64,000 nucleotides of DNA from Serratia sarumanii (GTDB lineage Bacteria; Pseudomonadota; Gammaproteobacteria; Enterobacterales; Enterobacteriaceae): contig NZ_CP124750.1 in the NCBI RefSeq assembly GCF_029962605.1, positions 2,418,001 through 2,482,000 on the forward strand, written 5' to 3'. The notes under the pieces were generated by a model that searched no databases, had not been told where the DNA came from, and worked only from the letters and a program-made list of their open reading frames with translations. The translations under genes and the position numbers were made by a program. Below, one piece after another: positions 27,528 through 37,552 of the stretch. The stretch's first letter is position 1. Every line of letters starts with the position of its first letter.

Positions 27528-28997
27528 TTACGCCGGCAGCTGCTGCGCGGTTTTCTCGACCAGCGCCAGCAACAGCTTGATGTCTTCCAGCGTCACGATC
27601 GGGTTCAGCAGCGTCATCTTCAGGCAGGTTACGCCATCGAACTCGGTCACGCCGACGTTGGCGCGGCCCGATTCCAGCAGGGCGTCGCCGATGCGCTGGT
27701 TGAACAGCGCGACGGCCGCGTCGCCGTTCGCCGCCAGCTGCGCCGGACGGTAGCGGAACAGCACGCTGGCCAGCTGCGGCTGCATCACCAGTTCCAGCGA
27801 TTCCTGATCGGCGATGTAACGCGCCACCTGCTGCGCCAGCGTCACGCCATGATCGATGATCTCGGCGTATTGCTTCTGCCCCAGCGCTTCCAGCCCCATC
27901 CACAGCTTCAACGCATCGAAGCGGCGGGTGGTCTGCAGCGATTTGGACACCAGGTTCGGAACGCCTTGCGCTTCGTCGAACTCGGAGTTCAGGTAGGCCG
28001 CCTGATAGCGCATCAGCTCATAGTGGCGCTCGTCTTTCAGCAAGAAGGCCCCGCAGCTGATGGTCTGGAAGAACTGCTTGTGGAAGTCCAGGGTAATGGA
28101 GTCCACCAGTTCCAGGCCGTCCAGGTAGTCGCGGTACTGCTCGGAAAGCAGCAGCGCGCCGCCCCAGGCCGCATCCACGTGTACCCAAATCTGCTGCTGC
28201 GCCGCCAGCCGCGCGATGTCGCGCAGCGGGTCAATGGCACCGGCGTCGGTGGTGCCGGCGGTGGCGACAATCGCCATCACCTGCTCGCCGTTGGCCTTGG
28301 CCTGTGCCAGTTTTTCCGCCAGGTCGTTCACGTCCATACGGGCGAAGCGATCGGTTTTCACCAGGGTGACGGACTGATAGCCGAGGCCCATCAGCGCCAT
28401 GTTCTTCTGCACCGAGAAGTGGGCGTTTTCAGAACAGAACACCTTCAGCTTGCGCAGATCGCCCACCAGGCCGTCCTGCTGCACGGAGTGGCCCTGACGC
28501 GCGAAGAACGCATCGCGCGCCAGCATCAGCCCCATCAGGTTGCTCTGGGTGCCGCCGCTGGTGAACACCCCGGCGTCGCCAGGCTGGTAACCGACCTGGG
28601 CACGCAGCCACTCGATCAGCTTCATTTCGATCAGCGTGGCCGACGGGCTTTGATCCCAGGAATCCATGCTCTGGTTGGTGGCGTTGATCAGCACTTCGGC
28701 GGCCTGGCTAATTACCAGGCTCGGGCAGTGCAGGTGCGCCACGCACTGCGGGTGGTGCACCGACAGGCTGTCTTTCAAAAAGTACTCGATGGCGCGATCG
28801 ATCGCCGCCTGGTTGCCCAGGCCTTGCGGGGTGAAGTCGAGCTTGATGCGCTCGCGCAGTTCGGCCACGCTTTTGCCCTGATACATCTCGGGCTGTTGCA
28901 GCCACTGCACGACGGCTTCACTGCTCTGCGCGATCGCCTGGCGGTAAGCCTCGGCGCTGTGCGCCGAGGAAGCCAGAATCGGGTTTAACTTGGACAT
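27528..28997 (-). CDS. ddc: L-2,4-diaminobutyrate decarboxylase
   Basis: 489-residue PLP-dependent group II decarboxylase that makes 1,3-diaminopropane from L-2,4-diaminobutyrate. The PLP lysine is in SITLDFHKQFFQ; GVFTSGGTQSNLMGLMLA, NAHFSVQKNMALMG and WVHVDAAWGGALLLS are typical blocks. It closely matches the Acinetobacter and Vibrio enzyme in my memory (SLQTTRRFDALKLWMGLEALG). Start uncertain: TTG 29015, ATG 29006 and ATG 28997 are all possible, the last giving MSKLNPILAS; GGAG lies 12 nt ahead of it. It follows dat almost without gap. Confidence 0.93.
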   Translation of the reverse strand: MSKLNPILASSAHSAEAYRQAIAQSSEAVVQWLQQPEMYQGKSVAELRERIKLDFTPQGLGNQAAIDRAIEYFLKDSLSVHHPQCVAHLHCPSLVISQAAEVLINATNQSMDSWDQSPSATLIEMKLIEWLRAQVGYQPGDAGVFTSGGTQSNLMGLMLARDAFFARQGHSVQQDGLVGDLRKLKVFCSENAHFSVQKNMALMGLGYQSVTLVKTDRFARMDVNDLAEKLAQAKANGEQVMAIVATAGTTDAGAIDPLRDIARLAAQQQIWVHVDAAWGGALLLSEQYRDYLDGLELVDSITLDFHKQFFQTISCGAFLLKDERHYELMRYQAAYLNSEFDEAQGVPNLVSKSLQTTRRFDALKLWMGLEALGQKQYAEIIDHGVTLAQQVARYIADQESLELVMQPQLASVLFRYRPAQLAANGDAAVALFNQRIGDALLESGRANVGVTEFDGVTCLKMTLLNPIVTLEDIKLLLALVEKTAQQLPA

Positions 28998-29015
28998 CGC
29001 GGTCATTCGCTCCAA

Positions 29016-30398
29016 TCAGACTGGCTTGACGCCGGCGGCCAACAGCGCCTGCTCAAATTTATCGAGGAAAATACCCAGCTCATCGTTGGTGATCAGCAGG
29101 GAAGGCAGCAGACGCAGCACGCAGCCATTGCGCCCGCCGCGCTCCAGGATCAGACCGGATTCGAAGCACTTTTTCTGCAGCAACGCGGACAGCTCGCCAT
29201 CGGCCGGGTAGCAGCCCATGTGATCCTGCGCTTCGTTCGGCTTGACGATCTCGATGCCGATCATCAGGCCCAGGCCGCGGACGTGACCGATCACCGGATA
29301 CCGTTTCTGCAGCTCGGCCAGTTTGCCTTTCAGCCATTCGCCCTGCGCGGCCACTTTGTCGGCGACCTGGTGCTCTTTCAGGTATTGCAGGGTGGTCAGG
29401 CCGGTGGCCATCGCCAGCTGGTTGCCGCGGAAGGTGCCGGTGTGGTGACCCGGTTCCCAGGCGTCGAACTCTTTCTTGATGCCCAGCACCGCGAGCGGCA
29501 AGCCGCCGCCGACCGCTTTCGACATCACGATGATGTCCGGCTCGATGCCCGCGTGTTCGAAGGCGAACAGCTTGCCCGTACGGGCGAAACCGGCCTGAAC
29601 TTCGTCGATGATCAGCAGAATGCCATGCTCCTGCGTCACTTTGCGGATGCGCTGCAGCCACTCGGCCGGCGCCGGGTTAACGCCGCCTTCGCCCTGAACG
29701 GCTTCCAGGATCACCGCCGCCGGTTTGCGCACGCCGCTTTCCACGTCGTTGATCAGGTTGTCGAAGTAGTAGGTCAGCGCCTTGACGCCGGCTTCGCCGC
29801 CGATGCCCAGCGGGCAGCGGTATTCATGCGGGTAAGGCATGAACTGCACTTCCGGCATCATGCCGTTGATCGCCGCCTTCGGCGACAGGTTGCCGGTGAC
29901 CGACAGCGCGCCGTGGGTCATGCCGTGATAGCCGCCGGAGAAGCTGATCACGCCAGAACGGCCGGTGTGCTTTTTCGCCAGCTTCAGCGCGGCTTCCACC
30001 GCATCGGCGCCGGACGGGCCGCAGAACTGCAGGCAATATTCTTTGCCTTCGCCCGGCAACAGAGAGAGCAGGTAATCGGAGAAACGATCTTTTAACGGGG
30101 TCGTGAGATCGAGAGTATGTAACGGCAAGCCGCTGGTAATGACATTTTGGATGCTTTGCAGGACGTCGGGGTGATTATGTCCAAGAGCCAACGTTCCCGC
30201 CCCGGCCAGGCAATCAAGATATTGATTATTCTCAACATCAGTGATCCAAACGCCCTGGGCTTTCGCAATTGCCAACGGCAATTTGCGCGGATAACTCCTA
30301 ACATTCGACTCAAATTCGGCTTGGCGCGCCAAATAGGTTTCATTGTTTCCGTTTAATGAGTTTGCAACTAAAGTATCAATACGGACTTTATCCGTCAT
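29016..30398 (-). CDS. dat: L-2,4-diaminobutyrate:2-oxoglutarate transaminase
   Basis: 460-residue class-III aminotransferase that makes L-2,4-diaminobutyrate from aspartate semialdehyde and glutamate; ddc then decarboxylates it. [21 protein letters not shown] binds the PLP phosphate, [21 protein letters not shown] has the cofactor Asp, and [16 protein letters not shown] has the Schiff-base Lys. An AGGAG site lies 7 nt before the ATG at 30398; ATG 30401 is equally open. The pair builds diaminopropane and is also a route to siderophore precursors in some bacteria. Confidence 0.93.
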   Translation of the reverse strand: MTDKVRIDTLVANSLNGNNETYLARQAEFESNVRSYPRKLPLAIAKAQGVWITDVENNQYLDCLAGAGTLALGHNHPDVLQSIQNVITSGLPLHTLDLTTPLKDRFSDYLLSLLPGEGKEYCLQFCGPSGADAVEAALKLAKKHTGRSGVISFSGGYHGMTHGALSVTGNLSPKAAINGMMPEVQFMPYPHEYRCPLGIGGEAGVKALTYYFDNLINDVESGVRKPAAVILEAVQGEGGVNPAPAEWLQRIRKVTQEHGILLIIDEVQAGFARTGKLFAFEHAGIEPDIIVMSKAVGGGLPLAVLGIKKEFDAWEPGHHTGTFRGNQLAMATGLTTLQYLKEHQVADKVAAQGEWLKGKLAELQKRYPVIGHVRGLGLMIGIEIVKPNEAQDHMGCYPADGELSALLQKKCFESGLILERGGRNGCVLRLLPSLLITNDELGIFLDKFEQALLAAGVKPV

Positions 30399-30830
30399 CA
30401 TATCTCTCCTACAACCGAAGGTCTCAAGACGCAACGATTGAATTAATGAATTAGAAAAGTAACTGCCTTGTGAAAAGCGCGACCAATATATGGCTTTTTC
30501 GCCTGGGACTCAATAGCCGATTTTGTTTTGAATTGTTTAGTTTTTTCTTAGGCTCATCAATATGTTGTTGATTTGTTGACCGTTGGTTTTGCCGGCAAAA
30601 AACAACATTTCTTTAACATTGCGTAAAAATGCTTTTCTGCTTTCCTTTGGCTGCTTCTTTAATGCATTTATTATTAAGGTGAATTTCCGATTAATAACAT
30701 AAATAGAAAATAGCGGCTTATTTTCATCTATTCACCACCTTAAGTCCTAAAGCGGTTATATACACAAAATTTGTGATGAATATAAGCAGCCGAGCGTTAA
30801 AAGCGCAGTATCCAGAGCGGTGATTTCTTG

Positions 30831-30859
30831 CAGATTTTACGTAGCGCGATCAAAAAAGC
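30831..30859 (+). repeat. dif-region repeat, copy A
   Basis: 29-nt element beginning CAGATTTTACGTAGCG and ending ATCAAAAAAGC. Identical over 29 nt to copy C (58283-58311, opposite strand) and nearly so to copy B (57162-57189). No related element known to me. Confidence 0.85.
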
Positions 30860-30875
30860 GGGATTTTTGTGCGGC

Positions 30876-30895
30876 CGCCGGCGTGTCTGCCGGCG
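30876..30895 (-). terminator. hairpin after the OYE gene
   Basis: CGCCGGC and GCCGGCG form a perfect 7-bp stem around GTGTCT, followed on the minus strand by a CACAAAAA tract rather than U-rich RNA; a moderately supported terminator 9 nt after the stop. Confidence 0.4.
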
Positions 30896-30904
30896 CCGCG
30901 GTCA

Positions 30905-32125
30905 TTAACGTTGCCGTAACCAGGCGTGGTAACGCTGCAGGATACGGCGGGTACGCCACTGATCGACGACCAGCGTGAACAGCGGCGAGTAGCGCACATT
31001 GCGCGGCCGATCGTCACTCAACGCGCGCATCCGGCGCTTGACCAACGCCATGCGGGCGAGCGACGCCATCACCTTGCTGCGCCAGGTGATCGGGGCAGGC
31101 AGCGCATGGGGGGCCGCACCGGTTTGCCAGCGCCGCGGCAGATCGGGCACTTCCGCCATGGCGGTAGCGATGCCGACGACCGCGACGCCGCTGTCCAGCA
31201 CCCGCTGCGCCACCGACGGGCGGGCGATGCCGCCGGTGGTCATCACCGGCATGCGCGCGACGGCGGCAAGATCGCGGGCGAAGGACAGAAAATAGGCTTC
31301 TCGCGCCAGGGTGCGGCCGTCCGCCGTTTCGCCTTGCATCGCCGGGCTTTCGTAGCTGCCGCCCGACAGTTCGATCAGATCGACCGGCAGATCGTTCAGC
31401 ATCAGCACCACCTGGCGGGCATCGTCCGATGAAAAACCGCCGCGCTGAAAATCGGCGGAGTTCAGTTTGACCGCCACGCAAAAGCCCGGCGAGACGCGCT
31501 CGCGCACCGCACGCACCACCTCCAGCAGCAGGCGGGCGCGGTTCGCCAACTCGCCGCCCCAACGATCGTTGCGTTGGTTGGTCAGCGGTGAGAGAAACTG
31601 GGAAAGCAGATAGCCGTGCGCCGCGTGGATCTCCACGCCGGTAAAACCGGCCCGTTCGGCGGCGTGCGCGCTGGCGGCGAAGCGCGCGATAACCTCGGCG
31701 ATCTGCGCTTCATCCATCGCCTGCGGCTGGGCGAACAGCTTGCTGTGCTTGCCCATCGCCAGCGGGATGGCGGAGGGCGCCCATGCGTTGCCGCCCATGT
31801 TCGCCATCACCTGCCGGCCCGGGTGGTTAAGCTGCATCCACACCTGCGCGCCACCCTGGCGTGCGGCTTTGGCCCAGGTTTCGAACGGGGCGAGCGGCGT
31901 GTCTTGTTCCAGCACCACGCCGCCGGGGCCGGTCATGGCGCGGCCGTCGATCATCACGTTACCGGTGATAATCAAGCCGGCGCCGCCTTCGGCCCAATAG
32001 CGGTATAAGCGCCACAGCGCCGGGCCGGGCAGTTGGCCCGGGGCGGCCAGATTTTCTTCCATCGCCGCCTTGGCCAGACGGTTGGTCAGGCGGCTGCCGT
32101 TGGGCAGTGTCAGTGGGGTAAACAT
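30905..32125 (-). CDS. NADH:flavin oxidoreductase (Old Yellow Enzyme family)
   Basis: 406-residue FMN enzyme that reduces activated alkenes and related compounds. [25 protein letters not shown] opens the TIM barrel; [39 protein letters not shown] (catalytic HAAHGY) and [17 protein letters not shown] are family blocks. The C-terminal 60 residues ([13 protein letters not shown] onward) are an extension beyond the barrel. Divergent from a MerR gene, with a 19-bp-spacer promoter between them. An electrophile detoxification role is likely but unproven. Confidence 0.9.
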   Translation of the reverse strand: MFTPLTLPNGSRLTNRLAKAAMEENLAAPGQLPGPALWRLYRYWAEGGAGLIITGNVMIDGRAMTGPGGVVLEQDTPLAPFETWAKAARQGGAQVWMQLNHPGRQVMANMGGNAWAPSAIPLAMGKHSKLFAQPQAMDEAQIAEVIARFAASAHAAERAGFTGVEIHAAHGYLLSQFLSPLTNQRNDRWGGELANRARLLLEVVRAVRERVSPGFCVAVKLNSADFQRGGFSSDDARQVVLMLNDLPVDLIELSGGSYESPAMQGETADGRTLAREAYFLSFARDLAAVARMPVMTTGGIARPSVAQRVLDSGVAVVGIATAMAEVPDLPRRWQTGAAPHALPAPITWRSKVMASLARMALVKRRMRALSDDRPRNVRYSPLFTLVVDQWRTRRILQRYHAWLRQR

Positions 32126-32160
32126 CGGTTTTGCGCTCCTGTCGTAAGGGGAATGGCGCT

Positions 32161-32191
32161 ATACTAAGTTTAAAGTTAACTTTAAGGTCAA
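32161..32191 (-). promoter_or_regulatory. MerR-type promoter of the OYE gene, 19-bp spacer
   Basis: On the minus strand: TTGACC (32191-32186), a 19-bp spacer (32185-32167), TAGTAT (32166-32161). The spacer is over-long as in MerR-controlled promoters and contains the perfect palindrome TTAAAGTTAACTTTAA (32170-32185). Predicted start near 32154. Confidence 0.85.
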
Positions 32192-32197
32192 TAGGGC

Positions 32198-32620
32198 ATG
32201 AAGATCGGAGAATTGGCGCAGCGCGCCGGCGTGGCTGCCTCGGCGATACGCTACTACGAGCAGCTGGGGTTGCTGCCGAAACCGGTGCGTGGCGTCAACG
32301 GCTATCGGGTCTACAGCGATAGCGCGCTGGAGCGATTGCACCTGATCCAAATCGGCCAAAATCTGGGTTTTTCGCTGCAGGCGATCCAACGGGTGCTGGC
32401 GCTGCAGGGCAGCGCTTATCAGGATGGGTTGATACGCGGCGTCGATGAACGGCTGGCGGAGATCGAGCTGATGATGGCCACGCTGAATGAACAACGAGAA
32501 ACCTTGTTGACGACCCGGCTGACCTTATTGGAGTCCGGTGTCGCCGGCCTGTGTCAAGCCAAGGGCGAAAAACAGGCCGACGCATCGCCGGCCCGGCCGG
32601 CAAAGCTTAGCGGCGTTTAA
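32198..32620 (+). CDS. MerR-family regulator
   Basis: 140 residues. The N-terminal winged helix MKIGELAQRAGVAASAIRYYEQ with GLLPKPVRGVNGYRVYSD is typical MerR; a dimer helix runs about 80-115. There is one Cys, in SGVAGLCQAKGE near residue 119. That position could match a thiol/electrophile-sensing Cys, with no metal-binding pair of the MerR/CueR type. It should bind the 16-bp palindrome in the divergent region and activate the OYE gene. The 3' end overlaps the convergent enolase gene by 14 nt. Confidence 0.9.
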   Translation: MKIGELAQRAGVAASAIRYYEQLGLLPKPVRGVNGYRVYSDSALERLHLIQIGQNLGFSLQAIQRVLALQGSAYQDGLIRGVDERLAEIELMMATLNEQRETLLTTRLTLLESGVAGLCQAKGEKQADASPARPAKLSGV

Positions 32621-33890
32621 AGGCGGAACGCCCGGCATACACCGCCGAGGCGCCCAACTGATCTTCGATGCGCATCAGCTGATTGTATTTTTCGATGCGC
32701 TCGCCGCGGCTCGGCGCGCCGGTTTTCAGATGGCCGGCTCGCATCGCGACCGTCATGTCGGCGATAAAGCTGTCGACGGTTTCACCGCTGCGGTGCGAGA
32801 TAAAGGTGCCCCAGCCGTTCGCCTGGCAGAGCTGTACGGCGGCGAAGGTTTCGCTCAGCGTGCCGATCTGGTTCAGCTTGATCAGCGCCGCATTGGCCAA
32901 CCGTTCATCAATCCCGCGCTGGATGTATTTCACGTTGGTGACGAACAGATCGTCGCCGACCAGCTCCACCTGGTCGCCCAGGGCGTCGCTCAGAATACGC
33001 CAGCCGGCCCCGTCGTCCTCGGCCAAGCCGTCTTCAATCAGCACGATGGGGAAATCCTGCACCAGCCGTTGGTAATAGGCCGTCATCTGGGCTGCGTCCA
33101 ACTCGAGGTTCTCGCTGCGCAGGCGGTACTTGCCGTCGGCGTAGAATTCGCTCGAGGCCGGATCCATGCAGATCGCGATATCTTCTCCCGGCCGGTAGCC
33201 GGCTTTCTCTATCGCCTGCACGATCAGCTCGAGCGGCTGGCGGTTTGAAGCGACCGCCGGCGCAAAACCGCCTTCGTCACCGACGCCGACCGACAGGCCT
33301 TTTTCCAACAGGATTTGGCGCAGCGCCTGATAAACTTCACTGCCCCAGCGCACGGCCTCGCGCAACGACGGTGCGCCCAGGGGGGCTATCATAAACTCCT
33401 GAAAGTCCGCCCCTTGCCAGCGGGCGTGCACGCCGCCGTTGATGATATTCATGCAGGGCACCGGCAGCAGATTGGCGCCGATGCCGCCCAGATAACGATA
33501 CAGCGGCAGCTGCGACAATTGCGCCGCGAGGCGGGCGGCGGCCAGAGACACGCCGAGCAGGGCGTTGGCCCCCAATCGGCTTTTGTTCTCGCTGCCGTCC
33601 AGCGCGATCAGCCGGCGGTCTATCTCCGCCTGTTGGCGCACATCCACTCCGCGCAACGCCTCGTTGATCGCCGTTTTGACGCTGTGCACCGCCTCCAGTA
33701 CGCCTTTGCCGCCGAAACGGCGCGGATCGCCGTCGCGGTGCTCCACCGCCTCGCGCGATCCGGTGCTGGCTCCCGAAGGCACCGAAGCCCGGGCCACGAC
33801 GCCCGTCGCGCTCATGTCGACTTCGACGGTCGGGTTGCCGCGCGAATCCAGGATCTCTCTGGCGGTTACGCTTTCAATCTCATAGCTCAT
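32607..33890 (-). CDS. second (accessory) enolase
   Basis: 427-residue enolase that interconverts 2-phosphoglycerate and PEP. Active-site blocks are intact: PSGASTGSREAVE, GDEGGFAP, MDPASSEFY, VLIEDGLAEDD, LVGDDLFVTN, LIKLNQIG, ISHRSGET and KTGAPSRGERIEKYNQL. The loop around GGVHARWQGADFQEFM differs from the usual GGxHADNNVDIQEFM and is one residue longer. It is unlikely to be the housekeeping eno, which normally sits by pyrG. Last gene of a pyrophosphatase-UspA-enolase operon. Confidence 0.92.
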   Translation of the reverse strand: MSYEIESVTAREILDSRGNPTVEVDMSATGVVARASVPSGASTGSREAVEHRDGDPRRFGGKGVLEAVHSVKTAINEALRGVDVRQQAEIDRRLIALDGSENKSRLGANALLGVSLAAARLAAQLSQLPLYRYLGGIGANLLPVPCMNIINGGVHARWQGADFQEFMIAPLGAPSLREAVRWGSEVYQALRQILLEKGLSVGVGDEGGFAPAVASNRQPLELIVQAIEKAGYRPGEDIAICMDPASSEFYADGKYRLRSENLELDAAQMTAYYQRLVQDFPIVLIEDGLAEDDGAGWRILSDALGDQVELVGDDLFVTNVKYIQRGIDERLANAALIKLNQIGTLSETFAAVQLCQANGWGTFISHRSGETVDSFIADMTVAMRAGHLKTGAPSRGERIEKYNQLMRIEDQLGASAVYAGRSAFKRR

Positions 33891-33907
33891 GGGGGTGTCA
33901 CCTCGTT

Positions 33908-34336
33908 CTAGGGAGTGGGAACGTGTTTTATCAGCACGTCGATGGATAAATGGTTGATGAATTCGAAACCGAAGGAGGCAAAGACGCCAAACGGACGGTT
34001 CTGATGGCCGAGCAACAAAAGATCGACGCCTTCACGGGCAATCAGGGCTTCGACGTCTTTGAAGCGATGGATGCTGACGATTGCGCGCACCTCCAGGGGG
34101 ATTGAGCAGTCTTCCACCAGGCGGCTGAGCATGGCTTTGGCGGCGATCACCTCGCTGGACTGGCGATCTTTGGTTTGCGCATCGCTGAGGTAGTCCAGCT
34201 CGGCATAGTCGGCGCTGATGTGCGCCACGGTAATGCGCGTATTCATCTGCTGATTGAGGCGTTCGGCATGGCGCAACAGCAGCCGGCCGTCGCGTTCATC
34301 CTGTACCAGCAGTAAAGCATGTTGATAGAGCGGCAT
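33908..34336 (-). CDS. universal stress protein, UspA family
   Basis: 142 residues of the UspA fold. MPLYQHALLLVQDERDGRLL is the first strand; ARRAs such as IAREGVDLLLLGHQNRPFGV carry a modified ATP-binding glycine motif (GHxNRxF rather than GxxGxxG-9-GS), and INHLSIDVLIKHVP is the end. It sits between the pyrophosphatase (3 nt) and the enolase (17 nt), so it belongs to that operon. E. coli UspC/UspD-like proteins are nearest in style. Confidence 0.85.
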   Translation of the reverse strand: MPLYQHALLLVQDERDGRLLLRHAERLNQQMNTRITVAHISADYAELDYLSDAQTKDRQSSEVIAAKAMLSRLVEDCSIPLEVRAIVSIHRFKDVEALIAREGVDLLLLGHQNRPFGVFASFGFEFINHLSIDVLIKHVPTP

Positions 34337-34339
34337 GAC

Positions 34340-35305
34340 TTATCTCCCTGCGTTAGCGATCTGGAGGGTTAACCACGGTAAAACCTCTTTTTTTCGGCTC
34401 GTCATACCGGGCAGCGATACCTGACGAATGCCGAGCACCCGGTTCGACGAGAAATACAGGGTGGAGCGGCGGCGGGTGATATCGGTGACCAATAGTGCAG
34501 CCATCTCCAGCCCGGCTTCCTGCTTCGCTTGTTCAAGCGCCTGTTGCAGTGCGGGCAACAGCGGATCGATGTCGCTCATGGCCCGCACTTCTATCTGCGA
34601 CAGCAGCAGCGAGACGCTATGGATGCGGTAATCCTTGGCGTCGCGGTGCAGCAACTGCGCGGCGGATTGCCCCGAGAGATCGGTTTTGGCGGCTAGCAGC
34701 CCGGCGGTGAAGGCGTCATAGTCGACGTGAGAGATTGCGCGTAACCGGGTGACCGCCAGCCGATCCTGTTCCGTGGTGGTTGGCGCACTGAGCGCGACGG
34801 TATCGCTCAGGATGGCGCCCAGCAGCAGCGTGGCCTGGGCGGCGTTAAGTGGCATTGGCTTTTCTGTCGTCAGGATCTGCAGGATCACGGTGGCGCAACA
34901 GCCGACGGCGCGCACCCAGACATCGGGCGGGTTGCGGGTGACTAACGTGCCCAGCCGGTGATGGTCGATAACGCCGACCACGTCGCTGTCGAGCAATGAG
35001 GCCGGGCCTTGTTCGATATCGGTAAAGTCGACCAGCCAGACTTTGCGGTCACGAAGATCGCCTTTCAGCAGCGCAGGCGCCTGTACGCCGGCGGCAGCCA
35101 GTATGTAGCGGGTTTCCGGCGTCAGGTCGCCGAGGCGGAAAGCCACGGCCGGTTTGCCGAGGTGATTGAGCCAGTCCGCGACCACCAGCGCGCTGCAGAT
35201 GCTGTCGCTGTCGGGATTTTTATGGCCGAAAACGTACAGGGGCATTTCCCGCGCGACGGCATCGGGCTGGAACGGAAAAGGGGTAAGACGTGAGATTTCA
35301 TTCAT
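34340..35305 (-). CDS. manganese-dependent inorganic pyrophosphatase (PpaC-like DHH)
   Basis: 321-residue family II pyrophosphatase. Motifs: YVFGHKNPDSDSICSAL, VWLVDFTDIEQ, VVGVIDHHRLG (the DHH motif), ILSDTVALSAPTTT, and the C-terminal DHHA2 sequence MTSRKKEVLPWL that binds pyrophosphate. E. coli K-12 uses an unrelated family I enzyme, so this is accessory. ATG at 35305 with AGGAG 6 nt upstream is preferred over the longer MSGVAMNEIS start. First gene of the operon. Confidence 0.9.
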   Translation of the reverse strand: MNEISRLTPFPFQPDAVAREMPLYVFGHKNPDSDSICSALVVADWLNHLGKPAVAFRLGDLTPETRYILAAAGVQAPALLKGDLRDRKVWLVDFTDIEQGPASLLDSDVVGVIDHHRLGTLVTRNPPDVWVRAVGCCATVILQILTTEKPMPLNAAQATLLLGAILSDTVALSAPTTTEQDRLAVTRLRAISHVDYDAFTAGLLAAKTDLSGQSAAQLLHRDAKDYRIHSVSLLLSQIEVRAMSDIDPLLPALQQALEQAKQEAGLEMAALLVTDITRRRSTLYFSSNRVLGIRQVSLPGMTSRKKEVLPWLTLQIANAGR

Positions 35306-35601
35306 AGCGACTCCTGACATACCTGCCTAAAAAATAAAGCGAAGTTGTATATCAGGCGTCATCATCCGGTTCGAGTGAACGCGGCGGTTGGGAAAGGTGG
35401 AACACCATCACCTTGTGAACGACTGTAGCGCAGCGCGGGGGTAAACGCAACGGCCGGCAAAGCTGGCGAGAATGCGCAATCGGATTGATACTGAGTGAGT
35501 CTATGATGGACAAGGATATTTGTCGCTGACCGACGGATAGGGCGAACGGACTCACGCCGGCTGGCTGCGCCGGATCCGTGGGTGACACAATGGGAGACAA
35601 C

Positions 35602-37482
35602 ATGCTCGAACCCTGCTTCCCCGAAAACGAAGCCGAACGCCTGTCGGTATTGAATTCGCTGAACGTGCTGGATTCAAACTCGGTGGAAAAACTGGATCGC
35701 ATCACGCGGCTGGCGGCGAAATACTTCGGCGTGACCATTGCGCTGGTGTCGCTGATCGACCGGGATCGCCAATGGTTTTTATCGCGCTACGGTCTGGATG
35801 CCCGGGAAACGCCGCGCAATATCTCGTTTTGCGGCCATGCGATCTTGCAACGCGAAGCGCTGGTGGTGCCCGATACCGCCAACGACCCGCGATTTTTCGA
35901 TAATCCGCTGGTGATCGGCGGGCCGCGGATCGGTTTTTACGTCGGGCAGCCGCTGTTGTCGCTCGACGGGTTGCCGCTCGGCACCCTGTGCATTATCGAC
36001 AGCCACCCGCAGCCGTTTTCCCCGGAACAACTGGCCGATCTGCATGATTTCGCCGCCGTGGTGGAGGAGTATCTGCAAAGTATTGAGCGCCACGTCTATA
36101 CCGAAAACCTGAAGTCCGACCTGCAGCGCACGGAGGCCCTGTTCGAACAGACCTTCGCCCAGGCGGCGGTAGGGATGGCGCTGGTTTCGCTGCAGGGGTA
36201 TTGGCTGCGGGTGAACCCGCGCATCTGCGAAATGCTGCACTATTCCGAGCGCGAACTGATGGATCGCACCTTCCAGGACATTACCTATCCGCTCGATCTC
36301 AATACCGACCTGGAAAAGCTGCAGCAGCTGTTGAAAAATGAAATCAGCACCTACTCGATGGAAAAACGCTATTTCCGCGCCGACGGCTCGATCGTTTGGG
36401 TGCAGCTGACGGTGGCGCTCAATCGGTTGCCGAACGGCAAACCGGACCATTTCATCTCGGTTATCGTCGATATCAGCGAGCGCAAGGCGGCCGAGGCCGA
36501 TCTGTTCGCGTTGCAGCATGAGCTGGAGGAACGCGTCGAAACCCGCACGCGGGAGCTGAACGTGGTGGTCAAAAAACTCAACGAAGAGATTGAAACCCGC
36601 GTGCTCGCCGAATATCAGCTCAGTGCGGAGAAGGAGCGTCTGCGCGCCATTACCGACAACATGCCGGCCTTAATCAGCCAGATCGACGGCAATGAACGCT
36701 ACCTGTTCGCCAACAGCGCCTACAAAACCTGGTTCGGTCTGGAGGAGTCCAGCCTCAGGGGGATGACGGTGCGTGATTTCATGGGGGAAAGCGTTTATCG
36801 GATAGCAAAACCGATGATCGAACGGGCCCTCGCGGGCGAAATGGTGAGTTTTGAGAATGAGCTGCAGACCCGGCAGGGGCTGCTGATGATCCACACCACG
36901 CTGGTGCCGTGCGAAGCGCAGGGCTTTTACATTCTCGCCATGGACATCACCGAACTGAAGCGGCTGCAGCAGCGGCTGGAATATGACGCGACCCACGACA
37001 TGCTGACCGGATTGACCAACCGCCGTGCGTTTCTGCGCCGGTTGTCGGGCACGCTGCAGGCTTGTTGCCATCAGCGGCAGATGGCGCTGCTGTTTATCGA
37101 TCTCGACGGCTTCAAAACCCTTAACGACAGCTATGGCCATGATTTCGGCGACGCGATCCTGAAAACCTTCGCCACGTTGCTCAGCGCCTGCGCCGGCGAG
37201 CGCCACAGCGTCTCGCGTCTTGCCGGTGACGAGTTCACGGTGATCCTGTGGCCGTTGACGGATCCGCGGCGCGAGGTCAGCGAGTTTTGCGAAAACGTGT
37301 TGGCGCAACTGGCCACAATTACGCAGATCGGGCCGCAGAAGGTACGGCTTTCCGCCAGCATCGGCGCGGCCATTTCCCCACGCGGCGATGTGACGGAGGA
37401 GATGCTGCTGACCCGCGCCGACGGCGCGATGTATCAGGCGAAATCGGCCGGGAAGGGCACTTACGCCATCTGCGAGCTGTGA
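35602..37482 (+). CDS. GAF-PAS-PAS-GGDEF diguanylate cyclase
   Basis: 626 residues. The N-terminal GAF covers about 15-165 (RLSVLNSLNVLDSNSVEKLDR, FCGHAILQREALVVPDTAND), followed by a PAS domain (about 175-300), a coiled-coil linker (LEERVETRTRELNVVVKKLNEE) and a second PAS (about 350-450). The C-terminal domain is DMLTGLTNRRAFLRRL and SRLAGDEFTVIL; the active-site motif is AGDEF, which many active cyclases use. No RxxD inhibitory site. The ATG at 35602 is chosen for GGGAG-ACAAC ahead of it. Cytoplasmic. Confidence 0.93.
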   Translation: MLEPCFPENEAERLSVLNSLNVLDSNSVEKLDRITRLAAKYFGVTIALVSLIDRDRQWFLSRYGLDARETPRNISFCGHAILQREALVVPDTANDPRFFDNPLVIGGPRIGFYVGQPLLSLDGLPLGTLCIIDSHPQPFSPEQLADLHDFAAVVEEYLQSIERHVYTENLKSDLQRTEALFEQTFAQAAVGMALVSLQGYWLRVNPRICEMLHYSERELMDRTFQDITYPLDLNTDLEKLQQLLKNEISTYSMEKRYFRADGSIVWVQLTVALNRLPNGKPDHFISVIVDISERKAAEADLFALQHELEERVETRTRELNVVVKKLNEEIETRVLAEYQLSAEKERLRAITDNMPALISQIDGNERYLFANSAYKTWFGLEESSLRGMTVRDFMGESVYRIAKPMIERALAGEMVSFENELQTRQGLLMIHTTLVPCEAQGFYILAMDITELKRLQQRLEYDATHDMLTGLTNRRAFLRRLSGTLQACCHQRQMALLFIDLDGFKTLNDSYGHDFGDAILKTFATLLSACAGERHSVSRLAGDEFTVILWPLTDPRREVSEFCENVLAQLATITQIGPQKVRLSASIGAAISPRGDVTEEMLLTRADGAMYQAKSAGKGTYAICEL

Positions 37483-37552
37483 GCGTGCAACGGTGGCGGT
37501 CTCAGGGTAAGCGGTTTTTCTTTTCCTGTGAGCAGAACTCCGGACTGATTGC

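Larger units (their letters stand above)
30399..30904. other. 506-bp gap upstream of dat
   Basis: AT-rich, no gene seen. It should hold the dat-ddc promoter but I cannot place it with confidence. The right end holds repeat copy A (30831-30859) and the OYE terminator. Confidence 0.5.

Noticed and set aside
36500..37482. AGDEF instead of GGDEF as sign of a dead cyclase
   Set aside because: AGDEF is found in active diguanylate cyclases, so no loss of function is inferred.
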